DNA of 64,000 nucleotides from G963665005 sp963665005 (GTDB taxonomy: Bacteria > Bacillota > Clostridia > Christensenellales > SZUA-584). Below the pieces are notes generated by a model. The model had not been told where the DNA came from and searched no databases. It worked only from the letters and a program-made list of their open reading frames with translations. The position numbers and the translations under genes were made by a program. This document shows, piece after piece, positions 34,925 through 44,018 of the stretch. Location: positions 2,170,001-2,234,000 of the forward strand of contig CAXXTQ010000001.1 in assembly GCA_963665005.2 (NCBI GenBank), read 5' to 3'. Position 1 is the first letter of the stretch, and every line of letters begins with the position of its first letter.

Positions 34925-36403
34925 TTATAACAATATACATATAAGCCCGCCGCTTCCTTCGTTAATAATTCTCGAAAGCGTTTCCTGAATTTTAATTCTT
35001 GCGTCTTCGGGCATATGCGCCAGTTTTCCCGAGAGCCCTTCTTTTACAAGTTCATGCAGCGACTTTCCGAAAATCTGCGTGTTCCATATCTTAGACGGAT
35101 CGTTCTCGAACTCTGAGAGAAGATATTTTACAAGCTCTTCGCTTTGTTTTTCGGTACCTACTATCGGCGAAATCTCCGTCTCAATATCAACACGTATCAA
35201 ATGCAGCGACGGCGCGCTTGCCTTTAGCCTAACGCCGAAACGGCTTCCCTGCCTTACCATTTCGGGCTCTTCTAAAGACATTTCGTCAATTGCAGGAGGA
35301 ACAAGGCCGTACCCCTTTTCTTTTACGCTGGTAAGCGCGCATTCGAGCCTGTCGTATTCTTTTTTTGCGCTGACCAGGCCTTTGACTATTGATACTAAAT
35401 GATAGTCATCCTCTATTGGGTAACCGCATTCGTCGCCGAGTATCTTATAGAAGAGCTCTTCGGAAAAATCAAGGCGAATGTTAATACATCCCTGCCCAAG
35501 CAATATGCCGACTATAGACGCGTCCGTTACATCATCTAACTGTTTCATGGAGTCGAGCAGCCCGTAATAGTCTTTAACTTTCTCTAAGCTATCAAGCGTT
35601 CCCGATATACCTTCGAAAATTTCTTCCATTAGCCAATGATCGGAGGATAGAGCCCTTGCCCAGCCCGGCATATCCATGTTTATCTCTTTTAGAGGAAACT
35701 CATACAAAAGATTCTCGAGCATAGAGTTTATGTCGTTTTCCGAAAGCCGCATAATATCCATGAGAACAACCGGGACTTTATACTTTTCTTCCATGGCGCC
35801 CTTTAGCCTTATTGTATCCTCATTTTGCGGATTTGCCGAGTTTAGTATTATTATAAACGGCTTATCAAGCTCGCTAAGCTCGTTTATAACTCTTTCTTCC
35901 GCTTCAATATAATTCGAGCGCGGTATCTCTGTTATGCTGCCATCCGTCGTCATTACAATGCCTATAGTGCTGTGCTCTGTTATAACCTTTCTAGTGCCCG
36001 TCTCGGCCGCTTCTTCGAATGGGATATCGTGATCGAACCAAGGAGTAGAAACCATTCTCGGAACATTGTTTTCGAGATGGCCCATAGCCCCTTCTACCAT
36101 ATACCCGACCGAATCGACCATTCTTACATTCATTTCCGCTTCTTCGTTTATCTTTATTCTTACCGCTTCGTTTGGGACGAATTTGGGCTGCGTCGTCATT
36201 ATAGTTTTACCCGCGCTGCTTTGCGGAAGCTCGTCTACAACCCTTTCTTTCGAATGTGTGTCGTCTAGGTTAGGGAGCACCAAAATATCCATGAATCTCT
36301 TAATAAATGTAGATTTGCCCGTTCTTACCGGACCTACCACACCTATGTAAATGTCTCCCCCTGTTCTTTGCGAAATATCCTTGTATAAATTATAGCTTTG
36401 CAT
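34925..36403 (-). CDS. spoIVA: SpoIVA, spore coat morphogenetic ATPase
   Basis: The 492-residue protein has the TRAFAC-like P-loop GPVRTGKS at 24-31 (essential Lys30) and DSVGYMVEGAMGH as a switch region. The middle domain and C-terminal region, ending IINEGSGGLICILL, match SpoIVA over full length. SpoIVA polymerises on the forespore outer membrane with ATP hydrolysis and forms the coat base. Its presence supports endospore formation. The gene is monocistronic, ending in the terminator at 34862-34897. A sporulation sigma promoter upstream is not convincing. Confidence 0.97.
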   Translation of the reverse strand: MQSYNLYKDISQRTGGDIYIGVVGPVRTGKSTFIKRFMDILVLPNLDDTHSKERVVDELPQSSAGKTIMTTQPKFVPNEAVRIKINEEAEMNVRMVDSVGYMVEGAMGHLENNVPRMVSTPWFDHDIPFEEAAETGTRKVITEHSTIGIVMTTDGSITEIPRSNYIEAEERVINELSELDKPFIIILNSANPQNEDTIRLKGAMEEKYKVPVVLMDIMRLSENDINSMLENLLYEFPLKEINMDMPGWARALSSDHWLMEEIFEGISGTLDSLEKVKDYYGLLDSMKQLDDVTDASIVGILLGQGCINIRLDFSEELFYKILGDECGYPIEDDYHLVSIVKGLVSAKKEYDRLECALTSVKEKGYGLVPPAIDEMSLEEPEMVRQGSRFGVRLKASAPSLHLIRVDIETEISPIVGTEKQSEELVKYLLSEFENDPSKIWNTQIFGKSLHELVKEGLSGKLAHMPEDARIKIQETLSRIINEGSGGLICILL

Positions 36404-36481
36404 GGCGCACCCTCCGTTTGTACATATTGTTTAACACTTTATATATATGAACGTATGCGCTTTGTAATACCTTTTTGCGAT

Positions 36482-36516
36482 AAAAAAAAGAGATATGAAC
36501 AAATTCATATCTCTTT
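36482..36516 (-). terminator. Terminator after lysA
   Basis: On the minus strand AAGAGATATGAA and TTCATATCTCTT form a 12-bp perfect stem with a short loop (36488-36515), followed by a T run. It separates lysA from spoIVA. Confidence 0.9.
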
Positions 36517-36532
36517 ATCCCTCGTTTATTTA

Positions 36533-37843
36533 TTACAGCCAGCTTGGAATAACGTCGTTTTTAATAAGGTCATCGAATGTCTGGCGCTTTACCATTAGCT
36601 CCGCTTTGCCGTCTTTAACCAACACTACGGCAGGGTGCGGAAGCTTGTTATAGTTGCTTGCCATAGAATAATTGTAAGCGCCGGTAGAAAATACAGCGAG
36701 CACGTCTCCCGCTTTTGTTTCGGGAAGCTTAGCATTCCATATAAGCATATCACCACTCTCGCACGACCTTCCGGCAATAGATACTATAGTTTCATCCGGC
36801 TCGTACATCTTTCCTGCAAGCGCGCAGGTATATTCCGCCTGATATAAAGCAGGCCTTGGATTATCCGCCATGCTTCCGTCTACGCTTACATACGTGCGGA
36901 TGTCGGGAATTGTTTTAATATCACCTACGGTATAAAGCGTCGTTCCCGCTTCGCCTGCGATAGACCTTCCCGGCTCTATTACAAAGAACGGAAGGCTCAT
37001 ATCTTTTTGCTCGCAAAGCTGCGTAAGTTCCTTTAGCATTGTCTTTACATATTCGTCGGGGCGAAGCGGCGCGTCTTCTTTCATATAGTGTATTCCGTAC
37101 CCTCCGCCGAAGTTGATTTCAGAAAATTCAAATCCCGACTTCTCTTTTATTTCCATCAGATAAGAAAGCATGACGTCGACAGCGTCGCGGAACGGCGTAA
37201 GCTCGAATATCTGAGAGCCTATGTGGCAGTGCATACCGACAAGTTTAAGGCTGGGGCGCGCTAAAATGCTTTCTACCGCCTGTAAACCCTGCCCGTCTCC
37301 TATGCCGAATCCAAACTTAGAGTCTACCTGTCCTGTTTTAATATACTCATGCGTGTGAGCTTCTATGCCCGGCTTTATGCGAACCGAGACATTCTGCACT
37401 TTTCCAAGCTCTTCCGCTATATCGGCAAGAAGCTTTATCTCGTTTGCGCTGTCTATTACTATTCTTCCTATGCCCGCTTTAACCGCCATACGCAAATCAT
37501 CTGGCGTTTTATTGTTTCCATGGAAATACACATTGGCTAAATCAAAATCGGCGTTTATGGCAACAGCAAGCTCTCCGCCCGAAACAACATCAAGCCCAAG
37601 CCCTTCGCTCTGCACTATTTTACACATAGCCGTGTTTAAAAAAGCCTTGCCGGCAAACAGCGCTTTTCCGCCGCCCTTATAAGCGGCAAGAGCTTTTGTA
37701 TACCCTTGGCAAACGTTTCTTATTTTATCTTCTTCCATTACGTAAAGAGGCGTACCGAACTGCGCCGCTAAATCGAGCGTGTCGCACCCCCCGAGCACCA
37801 AGTGCCCTTTTTCATTGATACTTAAATTCCCCCAGTATTCCAT
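36533..37843 (-). CDS. lysA: LysA, diaminopimelate decarboxylase
   Basis: The 436-residue PLP-dependent enzyme of the alanine racemase fold has Lys66 in LFAGKAFLN as Schiff-base residue, GMHCHIGSQI, INFGGGYGIHY, and GRSCESGDM with the catalytic Cys from the partner subunit. It makes lysine from meso-diaminopimelate, the same compound that MurE in this window adds to the wall. It has its own promoter and terminator. Confidence 0.96.
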   Translation of the reverse strand: MEYWGNLSINEKGHLVLGGCDTLDLAAQFGTPLYVMEEDKIRNVCQGYTKALAAYKGGGKALFAGKAFLNTAMCKIVQSEGLGLDVVSGGELAVAINADFDLANVYFHGNNKTPDDLRMAVKAGIGRIVIDSANEIKLLADIAEELGKVQNVSVRIKPGIEAHTHEYIKTGQVDSKFGFGIGDGQGLQAVESILARPSLKLVGMHCHIGSQIFELTPFRDAVDVMLSYLMEIKEKSGFEFSEINFGGGYGIHYMKEDAPLRPDEYVKTMLKELTQLCEQKDMSLPFFVIEPGRSIAGEAGTTLYTVGDIKTIPDIRTYVSVDGSMADNPRPALYQAEYTCALAGKMYEPDETIVSIAGRSCESGDMLIWNAKLPETKAGDVLAVFSTGAYNYSMASNYNKLPHPAVVLVKDGKAELMVKRQTFDDLIKNDVIPSWL

Positions 37844-37872
37844 TTATATTTCCCCTTATTTATATTATGGAA

Positions 37873-37902
37873 ATACTAACATATCAATTTATTAAGTGTC
37901 AA
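37873..37902 (-). promoter_or_regulatory. Sigma-A-type promoter of lysA
   Basis: On the minus strand TTGACA (37897-37902), 18 nt and TAGTAT (37873-37878) lie about 30 nt before the lysA ATG. The short leader leaves no room for a lysine riboswitch. Confidence 0.7.
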
Positions 37903-37960
37903 CGTCAATTTCTCATTAAATTTTAATTATAACCAACAACATCGCAGCCTAGCCAGCAGA

Positions 37961-38572
37961 TTAATCACTATCAATTTCCTTAGCGAACGGAAGATTAATA
38001 TTTAACCATTTACTAATTATACGAATCAAAATAATTACGCCGATTGCTATGTATGCGCTTATTTGTGTTCCGATCAGCGGATAGCATATCCATAAGACTA
38101 CCGAGCCGATTATTGAAGCTGTTGCGTAAATCTCTTTTTTTAATACCATAGGTATTTCGCGAATCAGCACATCACGCATCATTCCGCCGCCTACGCCCGT
38201 AATCAGGCATACAAATATAAAACTTAGAAAATTATAATCCATTTCCAGTGCTTTTACACCGGTATAAATTGAAAATACTGCCAGCCCGATGGCATCGAAC
38301 AAAAAGAATATGTTTTTCCATTTAATATAGCGTTTAAATAATACAACAAATACAGACGCGGCCAATATAACTATAATGTATTCGTATCGCGTAAAAAAAA
38401 CAGGAACTCCGTTATCCATAACAACATCGCGTATCACTCCGCCGCCAATAGCCGTGACTACCGCAAGGACAATAACGCCGAAAATGTCCATCTTCTTTTT
38501 TATTGCGGCTGTTGCGCCGGATATCGCAAACGCAGCGACACCTATGAGTTCAAGATAATCTATAATGTACAT
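37961..38572 (-). CDS. TRIC-family (UPF0126) membrane protein
   Basis: The protein of about 203 residues has seven hydrophobic segments and an internal duplication, each half carrying the motif GGGxxRD: AIGGGVIRDVVM and GVGGGMMRDVLI. This is the TRIC cation channel/UPF0126 pattern. Prokaryotic members form potassium-permeable trimers in characterised cases; the physiological role here is unknown. The ATG at 38572 follows GAGG; a frame to 38623 lacks support. No terminator was clear after it. Confidence 0.88.
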   Translation of the reverse strand: MYIIDYLELIGVAAFAISGATAAIKKKMDIFGVIVLAVVTAIGGGVIRDVVMDNGVPVFFTRYEYIIVILAASVFVVLFKRYIKWKNIFFLFDAIGLAVFSIYTGVKALEMDYNFLSFIFVCLITGVGGGMMRDVLIREIPMVLKKEIYATASIIGSVVLWICYPLIGTQISAYIAIGVIILIRIISKWLNINLPFAKEIDSD

Positions 38573-38686
38573 AAAAACCTCGAAAATATATTTATTAAAT
38601 CCACAAATATTGTATATCAACAAAGGTATTTTCTCAATAAGTTTCTGTCTAAATTTGTCGTTTTTTATAAAAGCCTAAAAAATGCT

Positions 38687-38730
38687 ATAAAAAAAAGTTG
38701 CAGCGACAGATTAATTCTGCCGCCGCTTTA
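38687..38730 (-). terminator. Terminator of the clpC operon
   Basis: On the minus strand GCGGCGGCAGA pairs with TCTGTCGCTGC (38716-38726 and 38700-38710; two wobbles), followed after AACT by a T run. It is 16 nt after the clpC stop. Confidence 0.85.
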
Positions 38731-38745
38731 TTTATAGCTTTATCT

Positions 38746-41169
38746 TTACTTCTTTTTAAACACTGGCTTTCCTTTTTCCATAGACATATGCACTTTATCT
38801 TTTATGCTTATCTTTCCTTCGAGAATTTCTTCAGAAAGCTCATCTTCGACAAGCTGCTGTATCATTCGGCGAAGCGGCCTTGCGCCGTAGTTTTCATCAA
38901 AGCCTTCTTTCGCGAGATGATCTACCGTATCGTCTGAATATGTAAGGTAAATCTCTCTTTCTTCCAGCCTCTTTATCACATTATTTAGCATCAGTCTAAC
39001 TATCTGTTTTGTATGTTCTTTGCTCAGCCTGTGGAAGACTATTATATCGTCCAGCCTGTTTATAAACTCCGGCCTGAACTGTTTTTTGAGCTCTTCCATT
39101 ATTCCCTGCTTCATAAACTCGTAACCGTTGTCTGTATCCTGAGCAGCAAAACCTATCTTTGTCTTAGATTCTATTCCATGCGCGCCGAGATTGGATGTCA
39201 TGATTATAATGCAGTTTTTAAAATCTACAACACGCCCTTTAGAATCTGTAAGCCGTCCGTCCTCTAGTATCTGCAGAAGTATGTTAAAAACATCAGGGTG
39301 TGCTTTTTCTATCTCGTCAAGCAAAAGAACAGAGTATGGGCTGCGCCTTAATTTTTCGGTAAGCTGCCCGCCTTCGTCGAAACCGACGTATCCCGGTGGA
39401 GACCCTATTAACTTTGATACAGCATGCTTTTCCATATACTCGGACATATCGAGCCGTATAAGCGCGTCCTCGTCTCCGAACATTGCTTCTGCAAGCGCAC
39501 GCGAGAGCTCCGTTTTACCGACGCCAGTCGGCCCTAAGAATATAAACGAGCCAACCGGGCGTTTTGGGTCTTTCAGGCCCGCTCTCGAGCGCCTTATCGC
39601 GCGTGACACCGCAACGCAGGCTTCGTCTTGACCTATTACTCTTTGATGCAGTGTTTTTTCGAGATCAAGAAGGCGCTTTGCTTCGTCTTCGGTAAGCTTA
39701 ACAACCGGTATGTGTGTCCAGCTTGATACGATTTCAGCGATCTCTTTTTCAGTAACTTTTCCTTCGCGCTTTTTAGTATCTTTTTCCCAGTCGTTCTTAC
39801 ATGCCTTCATCTTCTTTTCAAGAGTCTTTTCTTCATCTCTAAGCTCCGCTGCTTTCTCAAAGTTTTGGTGAGTTATCGCCTGGTCTTTTTCTTTACGGAT
39901 TTCTTCGAGTTTTTCTTCAAGCTCTTTTAAATCAGGCGGCGCAGTATAAAGGCTGAGCCTTACTTTTGAAGCAGCTTCGTCCATTAAATCTATTGCCTTG
40001 TCGGGCAAAAACCTGTCGGATAAATACCTGTCTGAAAGCTCGACAGCTGCTTTTAGCGCTTCGTCGGTAATTTTCACTTTGTGATGCGCTTCGTATTTAT
40101 CTCTTATGCCTTTTAGTATCTCAAGAGTTTCTTCATTTGTAGGCTCGCCGACCTGTACCGGCTGAAGCCGCCTTTCTAGCGCAGCATCTTTTTCAATGTT
40201 CTTTCGGTATTCATCATACGTCGTCGCTCCTATAACCTGTATCTCGCCTCTGGCAAGAGCCGGTTTTAATATGTTTGCAGCGTCCATTGCGCCCTCTGCC
40301 GCTCCCGCGCCTACTATAGTGTGCATTTCATCTATAAACAATATGACATTGCCCGATTCATGCAGCTCTTTTAAAGCTTCTTTCAATCTGTCCTCAAACT
40401 CGCCTCTATATTTTGTACCGGCTATCATACCGGCAAGGTCGAGAGAAAACACTCTCTTGTCGCGAAGAAGCTCGGGTACGTTTCCTTCTACTATGCGCTG
40501 TGCAAGCCCTTCGGCTATCGCCGATTTGCCGACGCCCGGTTCGCCTATCAGCACAGGGTTATTCTTGGTCCTGCGCGATAAAATCTGAGTAATACGTTCA
40601 ATTTCTGTGCTTCTTCCTATTATCGGGTCAAGCTCTCCCTCTTTTGCGGCTTTCGTAAGGTCAACGCCAAACTTTTCAAGCTTCGGCGTTTTTACGTCTT
40701 TTTTCTGCCCGCCAGCTGATTTTGCCACCGCTTCTCCTGTTACGCTTAAAATACCCTGTTCTATCTCGGAAAAATCCGCGCCTATATCGCCGAGTATCTT
40801 ATAAGCTACGCCTTCCTTCTCTTTTATCAGCGCCATCAATATATGTTCCGTGCCCACATAGCTTTGCCCAAGCTGTCTCGAAAACGCAACGCTTAATTCC
40901 AATATTTTTTTTGAACGCGGAGTATATCCGAACCCTTGTGTAAAAGCGAAATCGCCTTTTCCTATAAGAGTTAATATATCCTGTGTTATAGCTTCTTCTG
41001 TTATTCCGAGCACTCCGAGCAGGTTTGCCGCCGCGCTCTGCTTCTCACATATTAAACCTAGCAGCAAATGCTCTGTCCCGACATAGTTATGCCCGAGTTC
41101 CCTTGCTTTATCTTCCGCTTGTTTAAGCGCATTTTTTGCGCCGTCAGTAAATTTCGTAAAAAAATCCAT
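38746..41169 (-). CDS. clpC: ClpC, AAA+ protease unfoldase
   Basis: The 807-residue protein has two N-terminal Clp repeats (1-145), AAA-1 with GEPGVGKS at 209-216, a middle helical domain with UVR-like NFEKAAELRDEE (about 436-447), and AAA-2 with GPTGVGKT at 546-553. It works with ClpP (not in the window) to degrade damaged or McsB-phosphorylated proteins. The ATG follows the mcsB stop directly (TAAATG) and has GGAGGAG upstream. Confidence 0.98.
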   Translation of the reverse strand: MDFFTKFTDGAKNALKQAEDKARELGHNYVGTEHLLLGLICEKQSAAANLLGVLGITEEAITQDILTLIGKGDFAFTQGFGYTPRSKKILELSVAFSRQLGQSYVGTEHILMALIKEKEGVAYKILGDIGADFSEIEQGILSVTGEAVAKSAGGQKKDVKTPKLEKFGVDLTKAAKEGELDPIIGRSTEIERITQILSRRTKNNPVLIGEPGVGKSAIAEGLAQRIVEGNVPELLRDKRVFSLDLAGMIAGTKYRGEFEDRLKEALKELHESGNVILFIDEMHTIVGAGAAEGAMDAANILKPALARGEIQVIGATTYDEYRKNIEKDAALERRLQPVQVGEPTNEETLEILKGIRDKYEAHHKVKITDEALKAAVELSDRYLSDRFLPDKAIDLMDEAASKVRLSLYTAPPDLKELEEKLEEIRKEKDQAITHQNFEKAAELRDEEKTLEKKMKACKNDWEKDTKKREGKVTEKEIAEIVSSWTHIPVVKLTEDEAKRLLDLEKTLHQRVIGQDEACVAVSRAIRRSRAGLKDPKRPVGSFIFLGPTGVGKTELSRALAEAMFGDEDALIRLDMSEYMEKHAVSKLIGSPPGYVGFDEGGQLTEKLRRSPYSVLLLDEIEKAHPDVFNILLQILEDGRLTDSKGRVVDFKNCIIIMTSNLGAHGIESKTKIGFAAQDTDNGYEFMKQGIMEELKKQFRPEFINRLDDIIVFHRLSKEHTKQIVRLMLNNVIKRLEEREIYLTYSDDTVDHLAKEGFDENYGARPLRRMIQQLVEDELSEEILEGKISIKDKVHMSMEKGKPVFKKK

Positions 41170-42198
41170 TTATATCTCCTCCCCTTTACCATTGTTAAAT
41201 ATCTTTCTTATTATATCCGCCCTTGCTATATCGTTTTGCTGTGTTATGCCGCTCTTTTTTTGCTCTGCGATTATCGCAGGGCGCGAATTCATCATAGTCT
41301 CATACAAAAGGCTAGGCGAAAGCCCTTTGACGATTCCAAGCGACACTCCGAAAGCCACATCCGAAATAAGTTTCTGCGCTTCCGCATCGCCTATTCTTCT
41401 GGCGTGAGTAAGTATTCCCATCGCGCGCCATATCTTGTCTTCAAGCATTATCCCTAAACTCTTGTAAAGCTCTTTTCTTGTGTTGCGTTCAAAATCAATT
41501 ACTTTGTTCGCTGTTGACACAAGCCTGCTTAATATCTCCTGCTCGGTTACTCCGAGAGTTACCTGATTGGATATCTGGTAAAACGACCCGAGAGCCGCGC
41601 TGCCTTCGCCGTGCGCGCCCCTTACCGTCATTCCCACCTTGCTTATCATAGACGTTATTCGCGGAATTCCTTTTGTTGCTGTCAATGCGGGCAGATGAAG
41701 CATAAGCGAGGCTCTCAGCCCCGTTCCCGTGTTTGAAGGACAGCTTGTCAGAAAGCCGAATCTATCATTAAAAGCATAATTAACTCCGTCCGAAAGCATT
41801 TTGTCAAGCTGGTCTGCCGCCGAGTACGCCTTATTAAGCGACAGCCCTGAACCAAGGCTCTGAAGGCGGTAATGGTCTTCTTCCATTATCATTACACTGA
41901 GGCTCTCGTCTCTGCTTGTTATCAATCCGCTGTTGCTGTTGTTTGCCAGCTCGCTGCTTATTATATGCCTTTCTATAAGCGCTCTTCTGCTTATCTCCTG
42001 CATATCGGCAAGTTTTGAATATTTAAACTCGGATGATTTTAGCAGGCTCGATTTTGCTCCTTCGTGAACCTTCTCAATATCCGCGCGGTTTCTTATTCTT
42101 GACGGAAACGGCACGCCTTCAAGGTTGCGCGCGAGCCGTATTCTTGTCGATACAACGACATCACATTCGGGCGCTTTTTCTTCCAGCCATTTTGGCAT
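41170..42198 (-). CDS. mcsB: McsB, protein arginine kinase
   Basis: The 342-residue guanido-kinase-type enzyme begins with VVSTRIRLARNLEG and has catalytic Cys153 in TSCPSNTGTGLRASLMLHL (core CPSNTGTG). McsB phosphorylates arginines on CtsR and on misfolded proteins, tagging them for ClpC. The ATG at 42198 has AAGGAAGGTGA upstream, within the mcsA end region. The frame to 42219 is longer but unsupported. Confidence 0.96.
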   Translation of the reverse strand: MPKWLEEKAPECDVVVSTRIRLARNLEGVPFPSRIRNRADIEKVHEGAKSSLLKSSEFKYSKLADMQEISRRALIERHIISSELANNSNSGLITSRDESLSVMIMEEDHYRLQSLGSGLSLNKAYSAADQLDKMLSDGVNYAFNDRFGFLTSCPSNTGTGLRASLMLHLPALTATKGIPRITSMISKVGMTVRGAHGEGSAALGSFYQISNQVTLGVTEQEILSRLVSTANKVIDFERNTRKELYKSLGIMLEDKIWRAMGILTHARRIGDAEAQKLISDVAFGVSLGIVKGLSPSLLYETMMNSRPAIIAEQKKSGITQQNDIARADIIRKIFNNGKGEEI

Positions 42199-42199
42199 A

Positions 42200-42700
42200 T
42201 CATTCACCTTCCTTTTCAAGAAGAGCTATTTCGTCGCGCAGCTTTGCCGCCTGTTCAAAGTTCTCCGTGGATACGGCAATCCTAAGCTCTCTTTTAAGCT
42301 CGGCTTTTTTATCTTTCTTTTCGTCCTCGTTTTGTTTTGTAAAATCGATCTCTACGCGCTGCCCGGGGCGTTTGCCAGTGTGCTTGACATTCAGATGTAT
42401 TCCCTTTAAAACGGGCAGTATGCTGGATTCGAAAACCTTATAACAATTTGAACACCCGAGCCTTCCTGTCTTTTTAAAATCAGAAAGCGTCGTGCCGCAA
42501 ACTTCGCATATTGTATCGGACGGCTCGTTCTCATCATAAAATGCGCTCATGAAATCATTGAACGAAAATCCCGACATTACAATAGGTTTTTTTCTTTTTG
42601 CCGCGCACTGCGCACAAAGATGCACTGTTTTTACCTGTCCGTTCACAAACGTTGTCATGTGTACGCTTGCCTTGTTTTTTAAACAATCATCACACAGCAT
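42200..42700 (-). CDS. mcsA: McsA, zinc-binding activator of McsB
   Basis: The 166-residue protein has four CxxC pairs: CDDC at 3-6, CAQC, CEVC and CSNC, binding zinc. The C-terminus carries a UVR motif, NFEQAAKLRDEIALLEKE. McsA activates McsB and links it to ClpC. It follows ctsR directly and precedes mcsB by 1 nt. Confidence 0.95.
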   Translation of the reverse strand: MLCDDCLKNKASVHMTTFVNGQVKTVHLCAQCAAKRKKPIVMSGFSFNDFMSAFYDENEPSDTICEVCGTTLSDFKKTGRLGCSNCYKVFESSILPVLKGIHLNVKHTGKRPGQRVEIDFTKQNEDEKKDKKAELKRELRIAVSTENFEQAAKLRDEIALLEKEGE

Positions 42701-43168
42701 TTATTCTGCCCCCTTGCTGAGCAAAACCAAAACCAGTTGTTTTAGTATGCTTGCCCTTATTTTATCTTTCAGCATCGCCGGAATACTAAGCGCTTTATCA
42801 GAAATCGCAGCTTCCATAAGCGCGCCTTCATTCTTTGTCACCAAATCGCTTTCGACAAGCCTTCTTATAACGTCGTTTGCGTTTCTCTGAGAAATTGTTT
42901 CACCTATTCGGGTAGTAACAAGACGGAACAAATGCTCTGATTCTTCTATCTTTAATCTTACGACTCTTATATAGCCGCCGCCTCCGCGTCTGCTTTCTAT
43001 TATATAGCCTTTATCGGGAGTAAACCTTGTAGCCAGCACATAATTTATCTGGGAAGGCGCACAGTTAAAATGTTCTGCAAGCTCATTTCTCTGCAGCTCA
43101 ATCTTGCCTTCATATTCTCCCATGAGGTCTTTTATAAATTCTTCTATTGTGTCGCTAAGTATAGACAT
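42701..43168 (-). CDS. ctsR: CtsR, heat-shock repressor
   Basis: The 155-residue protein has a winged helix N-terminal domain, LQRNELAEHFNCAPSQINYVLATRF with RRGGGGYIRVVR (conserved Gly-rich wing), and a helical C-terminal dimer domain. It represses clp genes by binding a heptad direct repeat. The operator GGTCAAA-GAA-AGTCAAA is present upstream, so the operon is autoregulated. Confidence 0.97.
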   Translation of the reverse strand: MSILSDTIEEFIKDLMGEYEGKIELQRNELAEHFNCAPSQINYVLATRFTPDKGYIIESRRGGGGYIRVVRLKIEESEHLFRLVTTRIGETISQRNANDVIRRLVESDLVTKNEGALMEAAISDKALSIPAMLKDKIRASILKQLVLVLLSKGAE

Positions 43169-43181
43169 ACCACGTCTCCCC

Positions 43182-43198
43182 TTTGACTTTCTTTGACC
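43182..43198 (-). promoter_or_regulatory. CtsR box
   Basis: On the minus strand GGTCAAAGAAAGTCAAA matches the CtsR heptad consensus (A/G)GTCAAA-N3-(A/G)GTCAAA exactly. It lies between the promoter and the ctsR start. Confidence 0.9.
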
Positions 43199-43206
43199 TT
43201 TAATAT

Positions 43207-43234
43207 ATTATACACCATTTTGATGAAAATGCAA
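43207..43234 (-). promoter_or_regulatory. Sigma-A promoter of the ctsR operon
   Basis: TTGCAT (43229-43234), 16 nt and TATAAT (43207-43212) on the minus strand. The CtsR box begins 8 nt downstream, where bound repressor would block transcription. Confidence 0.65.
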
Positions 43235-43259
43235 CAGTTTTTTAGATGAATTTATAAAA

Positions 43260-43961
43260 TTATTGTTCGATATCTTCGGAAATATCCGTAACAAACCGCT
43301 GGCGTAAATAGATAATCGCGCCTCTGAATATGGCGTTCGCGCATTTAGCCTGATAGTCATCCGTCTGCAAAAGCCTTTCTTCTCTTTCGTTAGATAAAAA
43401 GCCGCATTCTACAAGCACGCACGGGCACTCCCCCGAGCGTAGTATATAATACCTTTCGGGCAGGTGCTTTCTCGGCCTTGATGGTTTTAGCTCTTCGTTC
43501 ATTTCCTCTTGGATAAATGCCGCAAGTTTTTTTCCTTCGGTAGATTTTTCGAAATAGAACGCAAGCGGCCCGGCAACAGACGATGCCTGATATTTGTTCA
43601 TGTGTATGCATATAACGATGTCGGCGTTCGAGTTGTCTATAATATCACGCCTTTTCCACATGTCTCCGTCTTTTGTTGCACCGACAGCGCTGTCGTCCTG
43701 CCTTGTCATAATCACCGTATAGCCGTCATTTTCAAAAAGTTTCTGCAGCTTTTTTGAAACAGCGAGATTAAGCTCGTCTTCTCTGACTTTTGTAAATCTG
43801 CCAATAGCGCCCCCGTCAAAACCCCCGTGCCCCGCGTCTATGACTATAATGCCTTTGCTCTGATTCATGACCATTTGTTCTTTTGGAATCATCATCAAAA
43901 GCAGTAAAACGGTAAATGCCACAATAAAAAAATAAATTATATAACGATAAACAGATTTCAT
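43260..43961 (-). CDS. cwlD: CwlD-type N-acetylmuramoyl-L-alanine amidase
   Basis: The 233-residue protein has one N-terminal membrane/signal segment (about 8-25) and an amidase_3 domain. Zinc ligands are His45 (IDAGHGG), Glu62 (REDEL) and His120 (VICIHMN); Glu185 in LVECGFLSN is the catalytic Glu. CwlD makes muramic-delta-lactam in spore cortex together with PdaA. CwlD identity is favoured by length and layout; a vegetative amidase cannot be excluded. Confidence 0.85.
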   Translation of the reverse strand: MKSVYRYIIYFFIVAFTVLLLLMMIPKEQMVMNQSKGIIVIDAGHGGFDGGAIGRFTKVREDELNLAVSKKLQKLFENDGYTVIMTRQDDSAVGATKDGDMWKRRDIIDNSNADIVICIHMNKYQASSVAGPLAFYFEKSTEGKKLAAFIQEEMNEELKPSRPRKHLPERYYILRSGECPCVLVECGFLSNEREERLLQTDDYQAKCANAIFRGAIIYLRQRFVTDISEDIEQ

Positions 43962-44018
43962 AAAAACCCTCCGCCGATATATAATCTATATTATTCAATT
44001 ATTATGGCTATACCTTGG

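Noticed and set aside
36404..36480. Possible sigma-E promoter before spoIVA (CATACGTT or CAATATGT -10 candidates)
   Set aside because: No matching -35 at correct spacing; too weak to list although sigma-E control would be expected.
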